Assembly: GCF_009870125.1 (NCBI RefSeq) | Contig: NC_046683.1 | Coordinates: forward strand, 14,517,001-14,581,000 | DNA length: 64,000 nucleotides | From: Drosophila pseudoobscura | Taxonomy: Eukaryota > Arthropoda > Insecta > Diptera > Drosophilidae | Reading direction: 5' to 3' | In this document: positions 25,205-37,517 of the stretch, in pieces | How the letters are laid out: each line of letters starts with the position of its first letter | Position numbering within the stretch: the stretch's first letter is position 1 | The notes under the pieces: model-generated | What the model saw: the letters and a program-made list of their open reading frames with translations, nothing else | Told to the model about the DNA's origin: nothing | The model's database searches: none | Program-made: the position numbers and the translations under genes

Positions 25205-28200
25205 ATAATGAAGTATGAACACATTCAAGTATCCAATAGAAAATTGATTATTTTTGTTTCTTTAAAAAATTACTTTTATTAGAAATGTCGCCTCAGAAAC
25301 ATGACGTACTATTTGGATATGCCGAGTAAATGCTCGGCGAGTCGCCGCGGTCTGGACTGGGCAATCACTGATCAGGCTCTCACTTCCCCTTCGCTCGTGT
25401 CACGAGCCCAACTCTACACAGGACTCGATCGAGGGGGCTCAAGTGGAGATTGGTGAGTGCAGGGTGGAAAGAGGTTATGATTGGAAGGCGGGATAGACGT
25501 AGAGACGCAGCAAATTAACCGCAAGAAGCGTCCAATATGCTGAACAGGGTGAACACGTGACTTGGAGCATTAAGCAATTTGCAGCTGAGTTGTTGGCTCT
25601 GCTCATTGTGCCTAAGCAATTGAATTAGCCGGGCCCCTAAAAGCGAAAGCAGCGCACAAACAACCAGAAACAACCAGCAATAGCCAGCAGAAACAGCAGC
25701 AGCAAGGATCCCCCGATCTCGGAGGAGGTAGCAAAGCGGCAGGCAGCAAAGTGCAACACAGGGCACACAGGCAGCATAAACTGAAATGTAATTGCTTGTG
25801 GCCCGACTTCTTGACCCGTCACCTGCCTCTCTGCTACCTTCTCTCGCCTTCTCGTCGTGGGCCAGGCCAATCACACCAAACACATGCGAGTGCCAACCAG
25901 TTTTCAGTTTCGATTAGAGGGCTGCCAACCTGTGCCAACACACAGCTGCAGGGAGGACTCACACTTCCCCTTGGGGAACCGATGGACGTAATGGGGGATT
26001 TAATTTTGGAAGGGATGTCAGTGACAGACATTCGAAAGAAATGGAAGAACACACTGGAAAAAACTAATTGATAAAGTAAGGTGGGGATTATCTGCTAACT
26101 GAGAACACGGAATATCTCGTATCCACACGTAACAGTCATACACCATATCTGAATGGGGAACAGACAGTGGATTGATGATTGCAATTCGCATTAATTAAAT
26201 TACCTCACAAGCCATTTCGCCATCCTGAAACAGCGAAACATGGGAAATGAGTTGAAAGTCTCAATAATAACTATTCGAACAGTAATAAGGCCGGACGTAC
26301 TGCCGGGGGTGTGGGATCAGGAGGCAGGAGGCAGGAGGCTGGGAAGGGCCTTGTGGGTAGGTGCAACGTGACCTGTCAACTCGGTGACATATTGAGTCAT
26401 CAATTGAAGGCTAACAGCTTTGGCAACAGTCGAAATGGTAATGACAATTGCCAGGTCAGACCCACCGCCACCCAAGACAAGCCCACGCGCCGTGGAGCCT
26501 CGAGCCGCGAGCCACGAGCCACCAGCCGACCTTACCGCACTGTCAATGGTTGTTCTGCCCCTGCCCGAGGGATGGAGTTTGGGGTCGCCAGAAGAATGGC
26601 CACTCTGGTGGAAAAGCGCCATTTTTATGTTAATGAACATCATTTCTCTCCGTTTGCCTTCACTTGCGCTAAGTGTCGCAAATAAATTCATTAAAGTGGC
26701 GTTTTTCAATTTTAATGAACGCAACGCCCCCCCAAAACAGTGACACCACACCCCCATCTTCCCCTCTCCCTATCTTTCCATCTTTCCATCTTGCCAGCAT
26801 CCTATCCATTCCCATTCGACCCATTCGACCCATCTTCAACATCTCCTGGATGGTTGGGCCCTAAATGAACTTTCAAGGAATGAATACAAATAATGGACAT
26901 TAAAGCAGACCGAATTATGGTTGAATTAACAAATGAATTATGGCTTATTTATTATAATCTTCCATCCAGCGATGGACGTTATCGTCTACCCGTCTCGTTA
27001 TCGGCAGCAGAGTTGCACGGTGCTGCTTTATGGTGATTGTGCATTATTATCTATAAATGATATGTGGAGTCGTTGCACAACTAATTTATCTGCCTCTGTG
27101 TATACTGTACATGTAATTATTTAAATCGGTGTGTGGGTGTGGGAGTGATTGTCCATGGCAGATCAGATATCACTGTTTCATCGATGAAGTTTTAATTGCT
27201 CCACAGCGGGAACAATTAATTTTTGTAGTTTTTGCCTTTGAAGTGATACTGCTGGCGTTTATTTCGTGAATTTACGAATTCCGATAGATATGCCACTCCT
27301 GCCCTGATGATCTATCTGATGATGCATCTCTATCAGATACGTTTATTCGAATTAGCCAAAGCGATCATCAAATTTGTTGAGGACAGACTTGGATCGACTT
27401 GTCCCTGCTAGCCTCTGCCCCCACAACTCGTTTATTCATTAGGGCTTAGGAGAAATAGAAAGCAGGGAGAAAGTAAGCAGACATTAACACACGGGTATTG
27501 CTAGGCAGCAGAGGCTCACATATCCTTTGCCATCCTGCTCCCCGCATCGCCCTTGTCTTCCATTTTTCCCATCTGATGATGGGCTTACCCAATTATGAAA
27601 CATTAAAAATACGCGCATATAAATCGCTTCACTTTTATGCGCAATTATGGGGCAAGCTGTAACCTTGGGAAAGCTCTCCTCCCTCTCATCTGCCTCCTAC
27701 CGTCAAGCGTTCTTCGCCTTGCAGATACACTCGTATCTTCTCTCCCGCGTGCTGTCAACTCCAACGGTAGTTCTGCTCCTTCTTCTTACATTCTTCCATT
27801 TGTCTGTTGTCTCGTGCTTTCCCATTGGCAGAGGCCTTTTCTGCTGCACTAAACAAAAAGGTGTAATAGTAGTAGATTCAACGAGTAAGAAATACTCGCT
27901 CTTAGAGCTAGCATGTACAATATTCAATTTGTCCGTACCTGGTGCGACCTATCAGATGCAGTGTTCCCGATCAATCCTGTTTCTTCAGTGAAAGACTTAA
28001 AAGACTTTCGGAAGAGCTTTACAGAAGGTAGATTCCATTGATCAGCTGGTCGGAGAAGGTGTCATGATGGGAACGCCGCTCTCCGAACCAGTCCAGTTGA
28101 ATACGATGGTACCCATGGCAGAATAGTTGCAATTTTGAATACAATAGATGCAATTTTAATGAGGACGTTACCGAAGCTGTCAATTTTGATAATGTATAAG

Positions 28201-28538
28201 ATTCATGTGATGACTTGTGTCGAGTGGCAGGTCATAAATGTATTCTATAGACGCATACGTTTTCAGATCTATTTTCCTTGTGATTTCAGAGAATGGAAAA
28301 TGTGGATGGTATTCTACCACTACTTTGTATATATTTTGTAGATTATTTTCCTTCATTTTAATCACGACAAATAGGAAACAACCACATATATGTATGTGCA
28401 AAATCAGATACATACTTACATATGTATTTCAATTGAACTTAAACAATGATTTGTATTAAGGTTTTCCGAGATTCAATATGGTCTTCCTTCAATAGAAGAG
28501 CCCACTTTTAAGGTAGAAGGACCTGTTGTGATCATCCC

Positions 28539-28646
28539 ACTCTGAGACAATAGCCCTTTTGAGGCAGTATTATACTTTTTTCACTGTACGCCCCAAAGCA
28601 GAGGGGTTTCTGGATAACACAGAATTGAGCCATTCGACACTACCAT
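28539..28646. other. About 108-bp right-arm-only segment
   Basis: The left arm joins CTCAAATGGTA directly to TCACAACAGGTCC (about 18960). The right arm carries about 108 extra bases at this point. No terminal repeats were recognised, so insertion in the right or loss from the left are both possible. Confidence 0.55.
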
Positions 28647-29809
28647 TTGAGCATCTTTACACACGCAAAAAGACTGAGCAAAACCCATATAATTCGACTC
28701 TTTAACTCTTTAAGAGTGAAAAGGAGAAGATATACTTAAGCACATTTCTTTTATATGGAGAGTAGCCAAAAGCATTCTGTCAGTGAAGGTTTGTACATCC
28801 TCTTAGCGATACAATAGGGATCCCATGGGGAATGCTGACATGAGATTTCTGAAGCTATTGCACTAGCTCTTTCTTTCAGTGCATCGCTGGCGCTTCTAAA
28901 GCAGGGAGCATCTTTCTCCTTATTCTCTTGGCTATGCTCCTGTCACTGTTACTGTCACAGTCGCTGCTCCAGCCCCTTTTTCTCTGTGTTGTGCTGTGCT
29001 GTGCTGTTCACGCTACTCAATTAAGTTAATTCCCGTTTGCATAAACTGGGGGTAATGTTTTGTCACCACCCGCACCAGAACTCAGCTCTCACTCCCACTT
29101 CCACTTCCACTCCGGGCCTCGAGTCATGTATTTTTTATTTATTTTGATTTAAAGCGATTTTCAGCACTTCTGCCCCCAACTACTCAACCGTGTGCACTTT
29201 TCCCTAAAAAGTGTCACCCAGGCAAACAAAAAAAATTAAGAATGACAACGCTAAAAAATCTCCGAAAAGGGAGCAGCAAAAGAATAATCAGTTGAGTACG
29301 GTCGCGGCTGTGGTTACCAAACTTTCACCGGAAGTTGGCCAATAAAAAAAGTAATATATATGTATACCAAATGCCTCTGGTCTAGAAAGTGCGTTGCCTT
29401 CGTCTCGTTCTCTATCTCGTTCTAGTTCTCGTTCTCGTTCTCGTTCGCTTTGTCTAATGCGATTATGGGAGGCCGGCCGTCACTTCGCGTCATCGTTCTA
29501 GCCAGGTTTCAGGGATGTGCGCGTGACTAGGCTTCGGCTTCATTCGTGCTCATTAAGCGAACGATAGGAGTGATGTTTATTCGTCATAGTCTCAGTGGTG
29601 CTACTCTCTCGCAATATTTTAAAACAAAACCACGAAATATAATATGATACATGTTTTATGTGTCTGTCACCGCCTCAGGTCCATGATTATATATTATATT
29701 ATATTATATTTTTCACCATTCCACTTAGATTTCAGATAGCCACACAGCAAGAATTAAATATTATAACACAGTATTTTATGGTACCTATAGTACTGGTATT
29801 ACCACAAGC

Positions 29810-30020
29810 GAGGTTTGCATGGATAGCTCCCGACTGTAAAACAGTCTAGAGGTCGTTTTTGTACACTTTTCGATAGGCACTTCAAAGGGATGGGAACTGA
29901 AAGTCTATTCACTTTTAGGCTCTTAAGCCTAGAGGGGTAAAACTTCGTAGCATCGTCGAACACAATTTTTGTTTAACTTTATTTATTTTTCACAGATTCC
30001 TGTTGATCTATAGTAGTGGC
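29810..30020. other. About 200-bp right-arm-only segment
   Basis: At about 17785 the left arm passes straight from the ACCAGCGT region to GGCAAGCGTTTTTTCAAG. The right arm has about 200 additional bases, including CCCGACTGTAAAACAGTC. Its nature is unrecognised. Confidence 0.5.
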
Positions 30021-31441
30021 AAGTGTTTTTTCAAGTTGTTAAATTTCAATAGGTAGACTTGACTGTGGAACTCTTTTCCAATGAACAAAAGTTTGCAAAA
30101 ATACTAACTTGTCGAAAAATGATTCCTTAAATATTAAGTATACGTCGAAAACGCTCCTCCACAAAGTGATTCTCAAGTCGATTAATATTAGGACAAAATT
30201 TAGACTTGCCCAGGACATTCAAGGGTAGTTCATATTTGTTCAATAGATCATTCGAATATTTTTAAGGTTTGGACTTCAAAGCAGATTTAATGCTCAATAC
30301 AAAACACGATCTTAGAAGACAAGTTAAATTTTTGGTCATACTTTTGTTAGTCAAAAAAATGTCTTGAATGTCAAAAACTCTTTATATTTTAATATCAGGA
30401 AAGCTTCAGAAGGTATATTTAAATGTTTTCCATAGAAAAAATGAGTACAGGTTTCGAGTTATATATGCCGACAACTTATTTTCGTCTGCTCGACGAACGT
30501 CTTTACCCTTCACGGGGGTATCCCTTCCAGGGATAATGATAAAACTCAAAAAATGAGTACTCTCTTGGGTGCGCTGTTCAATAGTTTCGTGACAAAAGAC
30601 ACACACTGCTTCCTGGGCTACAGACCATCTCTAATGTCTGGTTAGACACGGCCGGGCTGGGCCGGGCAAGTTACAGCTGTCCGTTGCAAAAATTACTGCC
30701 CCTTTCCGCGGCTGCCACCGCCCGCCCCCGTGTCGCTCCATCTAATGTGATTTCCATGCTGCTCTACAAACCAAAAACCGAAACAGAAAGAAAGGAAAAA
30801 GCAAGACACCAGCGAAGGATAAAATGAGGAAAGTCCACGTCGACTTTTGTAGCTGATTATCTGGTCCGCGCTGACAGCGGACTTAGTGGCAGTGGTCAGG
30901 GTCAGGAAAAGGGACGGGGACGGAGACGGGGACGGGGACGGAGACAGTGGGAACGGGAACAGAGCTCATGGCGACGACGGTCCCTGACGGTAGCAACAGA
31001 CAGCCAGCCCTGAAGAAGGCAAAGACGGAGGCCCAGAAGCCGGGATAAGACGTTAATATTATTATACGCTTTGTAAACAAATTATGAATTATGTTGGATA
31101 AATAGAAAAACTTAATAATAACTTGATTGCGGCATTTGGCTGTCTACGCTCTTCACTGTCCTCGCTCTTCCGCCCCCACTCCCGTCCGGGGAAAATGGGC
31201 GGCATAAGGAGGAACACTGAACGAAATGTTGTGAACCAAATAGGGAATATTTACAACGTTGGGTAGCAGTATCTTGTATTTTACCTGATATTCTATGATC
31301 TCCTCGCGAGCTCTGGTATTCTATTGTGAAGGAACGTTGAAGGAAATAGTGGAATGCCTTCCAATTAAGGAATTTATTATGTACTTGTAACAGAGTGAGA
31401 GAGATAGCTAGAGTGGCTATTCTATGTTGCGTGTTGAGTGT

Positions 31442-32116
31442 TTAGGCCCATTTGGCCATAAGTTCAGCGACGGTCGTTGGTTTCTGAACTTGGAATCTAC
31501 TCGCCATACAAATCCCGACCTCAACGGTGACGCCAGTCAGGGCATTCCCGAAGGCTTTCTTCAGACAGCGAACTGCTAGTGGAGCGGCTTCCTCTATCCT
31601 TAAATCAGCTTTGTATTGATCCGCCAGGAAAATGTTGCATTCTTTTGCGTTGACGCCCTGTGCAACGGCCTGCAGGGGTATATAGTAATCCTTTTGGTGC
31701 GAGCCGCAGATCAACATAGACGCACCAAAAGGGCGAGTGCCCCCGGGCTGGATGTACTCCAGCATGAAGGTGCCAACGCCATTCATCAGCTGCGGCACTC
31801 CAATCGGCTCCTTGTGAGCGTAACGATAGTCGCTCGCCGTTTGATTGGCCCTCTTCACGAGGAGGCGATAGTCGGGACACAGTCCGGAAAACGCGGCACC
31901 AATATGCTTGTCAATCGCAGTCACAAAGTGCGGAATGTGGGCCCCATATAATGCCCCTAGCCTGTTTCCTGTGGCAACCACAACGCCATGAGAAGCCTTG
32001 AGTCCAACGGAGGGATTGCCGTTGGCCACCGCCTCAAAAGCGCGCTTCAGTTGGGACACAGCTTCCAAAGGGGGTGGAGAGGTAAAGCCTCCAGACGACA
32101 CCCTGTTCGTTGCTAT
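31442..32116 (-). CDS. Proteasome alpha-2-like paralogue, right arm; no ATG start
   Basis: Mirror copy of the left-arm frame, again open for 224 codons and again with ATA (32116-32114) at the family's ATG position. By hand alignment from GTG to stop I count 9 base differences from the left copy: 7 change an amino acid (for example R to G and V to M in HKEPIRVPQLV) and 2 are silent. It lacks the roughly 190-bp insertion just upstream, so its leader differs from the left copy's. The same doubts about initiation apply. Confidence 0.75.
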   Translation of the reverse strand: MATNRVSSGGFTSPPPLEAVSQLKRAFEAVANGNPSVGLKASHGVVVATGNRLGALYGAHIPHFVTAIDKHIGAAFSGLCPDYRLLVKRANQTASDYRYAHKEPIGVPQLMNGVGTFMLEYIQPGGTRPFGASMLICGSHQKDYYIPLQAVAQGVNAKECNIFLADQYKADLRIEEAAPLAVRCLKKAFGNALTGVTVEVGICMASRFQVQKPTTVAELMAKWA

Positions 32117-32539
32117 TCCAGGTACGATTGGAAAATAGCAACGGGTGGACCTACTGTATTTGGTACCAAAAATACGATCAGAACATGGTCCTCAATCTAC
32201 ACGAATATTAAGCAAAACATGCTCACTCGCACAATTTCGTACTGGACCATTCCTTGCTCCTTACTTCTACTCACACGTTCTTCACTCTTTGGTATGTGGT
32301 CATCAGACTTCTGTCGCACATTGCTGACATTTCTCTCAGTGTCTGCATTGCCCAAGAGACGCCCAGACCTCTAAAGACTAATTCAAGGTGGCCCAACTTG
32401 GCAGACTGGGACCTCGTCATTTAGCTTGTTTCGTCCCCGTACTCGTCGTCGTCCTTGGATCCGGATATATGCATTGGCGGCACGTTAATTATGGCTCCAA
32501 AAATGGCCAAATTGTGCATGTTAAATACAAAATACTTAC

Positions 32540-32592
32540 CAGACTGAGATAAGGCGCTACGAGGGGTACGCGACGGAACACTTGGGATGATT
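32540..32592 (-). other. 53-nt exon-like block, right arm
   Basis: Identical on the minus strand to 14992-15044, with acceptor CTGCAG and donor GTAAGTATTTT preserved. Conservation in both arms could reflect function or simply high arm identity. Confidence 0.45.
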
Positions 32593-35283
32593 CTGCAGCA
32601 AATGACAGAGAAAACGAGACAGAAAGAGAGAGAAAGAGTGGGTCAGGCAGGGGCTTGTGGGGGGTAGTAAAAAAGTAGAAACAAATTGAAAAGTTTTCCA
32701 CGATATAAATTTGCATTAATTTTCGGACGCTCTTTGGCTGCCTTGGCCTAGCCCTAACTGAACCTCGTCGGGGGCTCTCCAAAAGAAAGAAGGAACATTC
32801 TATATGCATATATATAGTATGGATGTATATATCTATACATATGTACACATGTATATGAATAAAAGCACAACGTTGCAACGAATGTAGTCGACCAACTTTA
32901 TATCGTAGTACTACGAAATGAAATCGACAATGAATTGTAATAAAAATAGTTCAAGAATATCAAAAAAGTATATATGTATGTGAACATGTATCGGAAAATG
33001 AAGACAAAAAGATAAAGCTGTTGAACAGCAGAACATAGGATGCTAGAGAAAACCAAAGAACAGAAGTTTGTGCGGTATTGTGAATTGGATGAGATGGATA
33101 GCATAATCTGCTCATCAGTTTTTTGTATACGAATTGTATCCTATCTCTATCCAAAAAACTCTTGGAAACCGGTGCGAATCGCAGGAGAGTCAAGGCATCC
33201 GCGACAGTAAAAAAATCAAAGATTAATTAAATTAAAGTGTCAACAGTGGAGATACGAAGGAGGGCTGCGAGTAAGAGCCATTCAAATCTATTTATGTTCA
33301 ATATTTCTCCTGTAATAATGTTTGTACATTTGTAAATATTTTGCTGCGAACTGAAAATACCCAACTTTTGGCATGTTCTATACAAATTTAAATGCTTATA
33401 CAATTGTTCAATTGGCCACAAGTAGCCCTCGAGCTGCCTACCCTTGCTACCCTGCGAAAACAGCGAGAATAAAAATTGCTTAAATCGAAAAAGTTTTCCT
33501 CTTTTTCGGGTGCCGCTTTTTCGCTCCTGCTGTTGTTGTTTATTCGCATACCCTATGTGAGGGAAAATCTGATGGCAACCATTGTCGAGGTTTGTATTCT
33601 CCCCAAGGTTTTTAGATCCACAGATCCTTTCGTTGGTCGGAGCCTACAAGATTGCAGAAAAAGTATCCTAAAAGGATCTTAAAATAAGACATGTTTGTTT
33701 TTTGTTTTGTTGTTTTGTTTCATTCACGTATCCACTAGTTTTTTGTTCACTTTTTAGAACTGTCCCCTGCCAAAGAATGATTGGAAATTTCGCAACAAAA
33801 TGTTTGGTGTTTTCCAAAAGGCTAAAATTGTCGGAAATGTGAGAAATGTAAGAATTGAAGGAGCATTCCGAAATCCCATTTCCCAGTAAGTGTATTCCAG
33901 CTTCGTGTGGCCCTGCTTTCAACTTGAATTTCTTATTTGTTGTCCACTCGCGCGGACAGAGAAAGGGACAGAGCAGAAGAGTAGCTTCCAGGACTTCTCT
34001 CCATGGGGAAGAGAGGAACGAACAGCAGTTAGCCGGGGAGGGGGCAAAAAAGATTGGTAACAACACCTACAAAACACAAAGGCGATAACGAAGCTGGAGC
34101 TGAAACTCTGAAGCTGACCGTTGAATGAGGAATCCGCGCTCCTTGCAAAACTCACACAAAACAACAAAAAATTACTCAAAAAATATACAAAAAACAGGGG
34201 CAGCTGTTGTCATCCCCCACCCCATACCCCCCTCTTAGGAAACTGTTTTTGTTGTTGCTGTTTTGTTACCTTTTTGAATATTTATGAAAAATTGAAACGT
34301 TTTAGCGCGCGGCCTGGCACCTTTGCTGGATTTGCTTTTTGGGTATTCCTCATTGCCTCTCTTTCCGTCTTCCCATCTTCCCATCATCCCCTCATCCCCC
34401 TCTTCTCTTCCCACTTTCTCGCCCCCTCGCTGTCTGCCTCGTTTGCAATGCTTGTTCCTTTTCTCGCTTGTTGACTAATTGTATTTTTTTGGTATATTTT
34501 TTTAGTGGGTATTTTTGTGGGGCCCACGCACAAAAATGATTTAAGTACGCTTTCATTAATTACGTTTGAGATGGGTGGAAATTGGGGGAAAAACTGGGGT
34601 TAGCTTCGCTCGAAGGAGCATCCCCCAATGTATGCGAGACTGTTGAAACTTTAATAGACCGAATTTCAGGATAATTAACACGCTAAGCGTATGAATGATG
34701 CATGAAGGAGGCGGCACACCCGCGGATCTCACCCAGATATCAGACCCTTTCGCCTCGACTTGGCTAATAATTGCCAGCGCTTAAATTTAAACAAAGATTG
34801 AGTTAGTCCTAACCCCCATCATCATCACCATCATTATCATCAGCATCATCGTCGGACCTCTCATAAAATGTCCTTACAGGTTCCTTGCATGTCAAAAAGG
34901 GTTGAGGAGACCCGAAGAAGAAAGATTTCAAGTAATTTTTTCTTCATTTTCGGAATTTTGCTTCGGTTCTGTATCTGTAGTTTTGGTATACGACTGTATA
35001 CAAATTACGGAACGACAAAACGCTTTCTGCCCTAACTTTTTTACCTTCATATCGGATTTCGTACGATATACTTATTCGAGCTTTGAGATTGGCTCAAGTA
35101 TTTAAGGGCATACCTTAAGAGCACTTTAAGGTAAAGGAATATTCAAAAAAAATATTAAAAATTATCATTATTATTTATACAAAACAACAGCACACGTAAA
35201 AAAGTGACTAAAATAATAATCGTAATATTCCACTATAGATTATATTATAGATCACTACAAAAATTGTCAACTTGAATTGTTCA

Positions 35284-36394
35284 TATCTCTTGAACTCCTT
35301 CTCCCCCCGATTTCCTTGAATATTATGGTTTTGATGCGTATCCATCTATCCAATCCAAGAGGAAGGTTAAGTCGGTAAATGATCGGTATTGCACGAGATT
35401 TGTAACGTTGTGTTTGTGCCCCACGCAGCATTAAGGCTCGCAAGATCCAGGCGCTGAAAGGTGGAAGCAAAAGGTGGTATGGTGCCATTGCCTAGCTTAT
35501 TGGGACCTTGATGCCTCATGAGACGGACGTTTATTTTCCAACACATCAGAAAGAGAGTTATCGTTGTCACGGAGATGCTTTGCCGAGGAAGATGACACTC
35601 ATATGCTCTCGGATATATGTATTTATGGATCTAACAACAATAATGTTCTAGAACCTCTTCAAACAGCCGCAAACAGTCCCATCTGGACTAAAAACTGAAC
35701 ATCAGAAATACTCCATGTCCTGGAAGAATGTTTGGGGGTCTACTCTAGGGCAGGTTAGGCCTTTAGATAATGCTATATTTCTATAGTTGGCGCGACTTAT
35801 ACTCGGCAATGCAATGAATGCTTGTAAGTAAAAATATACTGGATTTCTTTTTTAATTAATTTATGTTTGCTTTGTGGCATCACCACCAGGTGGTTGTAAC
35901 GAGAAGAGGGAATACATACCCCCGAAAAATGTGAGACTTCTGCTTATAATTAATTTCAATCAAATAATTCTTCGAATTTGAGCCCCCAGCCCCCCTCTGG
36001 GCGCCTCCACTTCAGTATCAGCATCAGTGTCAATGTCTTGGGACATTCGGGGCTTTGGCTTGTCTCCCAGCTAGCCTGTCAAGTGTCACGTGTGGCAAGG
36101 ACTTTTCATTAACCGAGTGGATAACTAGTTCAAAGTCTCCAGGAAGGACAAAGTTAAAATTCGGATAAGAAACTTTTTTTTGGAGGGGGAGAAGGAGTGA
36201 AAGTATCAAGTTATTTGCCTTTCCTCTTAACAAACTAATTGATCTGAACGGGACGCATTAGGAGGGCGAACTTAATTGATAGGTTTAAGGCTGAAACTTT
36301 GATGTAAGCATCTGAAGATATTCACATACTCGCATACATAAGTATTTACAATGTACTAACATACGTACGAGTTCAGATGCGCTCAAAATAATAG
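35284..36394. other. Interval between palindrome and dispersed repeat
   Basis: Small open frames only. The stretch 35340-35580 has a coding-like look on the minus strand (a 67-residue and a 73-residue frame) but no domain I recognise, and it may be an old interspersed-repeat remnant. Confidence 0.4.
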
Positions 36395-36895
36395 AAAACG
36401 AGTGGGTACGTTGTGAGTCGCTGCTACGGCCGCGACTCTACATTGATACCCGAAGCCCAGACAGTATGGCTCCCCTCCACCAGAGGGCGCACACAATGCA
36501 CAACAAAGAGTGTGTGAGAGAGATGCAGAAAATGAGTAAAATTCATTTGGTCCGTATGGCTATAAATAATAATGTTCCGATCTGATTCAGATTTTACAGT
36601 CTGGAAGATATGGTAATTTTCTGTAATAATGATTTATGATTTTGAGCCCATAATTTTTGGTTTTCTCGTATCTTCAAAATTGTGGATGCCACTGAGGGAC
36701 GACCCTTTGTGTGGACAAACGGACGGACAGACAGACTTGGCTCTATCGACTCGGCTATTGATGATGATCAAGAATACATGTATGGGGTTTTTTTTTGGGT
36801 TTGGAAACACTTCCTTCTTGGTGTTATACACACCAAATTACCCCACAAACCCTATATACCCCTATATTCTTTTTGAGTATCGGGTATAATATATA
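36395..36895. repeat. Degenerate dispersed repeat ending in GAGTATCGGGTATA
   Basis: The stretch with CGGACGGACAGACAGACTTGG, CGACTCGGCTATTGATGATGA, GGAAACACTTCCTTCTTGG and the tail TTTTTGAGTATCGGGTATA resembles a tail module widespread in Drosophila genomes. The family (DINE-1/SGM-like or a LINE tail) is uncertain from memory. Confidence 0.45.
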
Positions 36896-37146
36896 ATAAA
36901 TGCAATAAACAAATAAAAGTTGTAGTTACTAGTTGAACTATCGGCTGACGGCATATCGTTTCAATGCGGTATTTAGTTGTGGGGTTGAAAAACGTTCTTT
37001 GACAAAGCGTGGGATAATTTTCAATTATAATTTATTAAATAACAAACTGAAGGCTCATGCAGCGGAGCAAAAATGTCAATTTCACCATGGATTGTTTAAG
37101 CCGAGAAAGTCGTCGAGAAAATTAAAACTAAAGTAAAGAAAACTAT

Positions 37147-37517
37147 GAAATTTGTTGACCATTTGATGGAGCAGCTCTCGTTGTGGCGCAAGAACCCGCT
37201 GTACGGTTTTACGGTCTGCCCTAAGAAAATGCAGTAGGGAAAACCGCAACCAAAACCAAATTATCTAATCTGGAAGTGCACCGTTCCAGGCGAAGACAAT
37301 AGGCCACGGGGACAGGCTTGATACCACCTCACACTTGCTTTCATCTGCCAACATACTCTGGGGCCACATGACGCTGCAGCGCAGGAACCTGGTGGGGCTC
37401 ACCATACAGCTCATGCTCAGCCATCCGGACTTGAGTGATGCGATGCATACGGAAGCCCATCATTGTTATATATCAAACCCCGATTTGCAGTGTTCCAGGC
37501 ACCTCATCAGGCGCTGA
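37147..37517 (+). pseudogene. Decayed Ubc9/lesswright-like SUMO E2 copy
   Basis: Conceptual reading gives LSLWRKNPLYGFTVCPKK, then LIWKCTVPGEDNRP and YHLTLAF. These line up with the E2 blocks AWRKDHPFGF, LMIWECAIPGKKSTP and YKLRMIF of lwr. After a gap and frame change, a second stretch (MTLQRRNLVGLTIQLMLSHPDLSDAMHTEAHHCYISN) matches the C-terminal helix region ITIKQILLGIQDLLNEPN...EAYTIYCQN. In-frame stops (TAG after KKMQ, TGA after GQA), a frameshift and loss of the HPN/catalytic-cysteine segment make it a pseudogene. It is intronless, so probably a retrocopy. Confidence 0.6.

Larger units (their letters stand above)
24827..35283. repeat. Right arm of giant inverted repeat (palindrome)
   Basis: Reverse complement of 22655 down to 12583, with a lower-identity outer extension (35092-35283) matching 10515-10335. 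Arm-specific indels are visible: extra sequence at about 28539-28646 and 29810-30020, and a swapped segment at about 33000-33055 against left 14540-14575. It carries the second alpha-2-like frame and the second 53-nt exon-like block. Confidence 0.93.
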
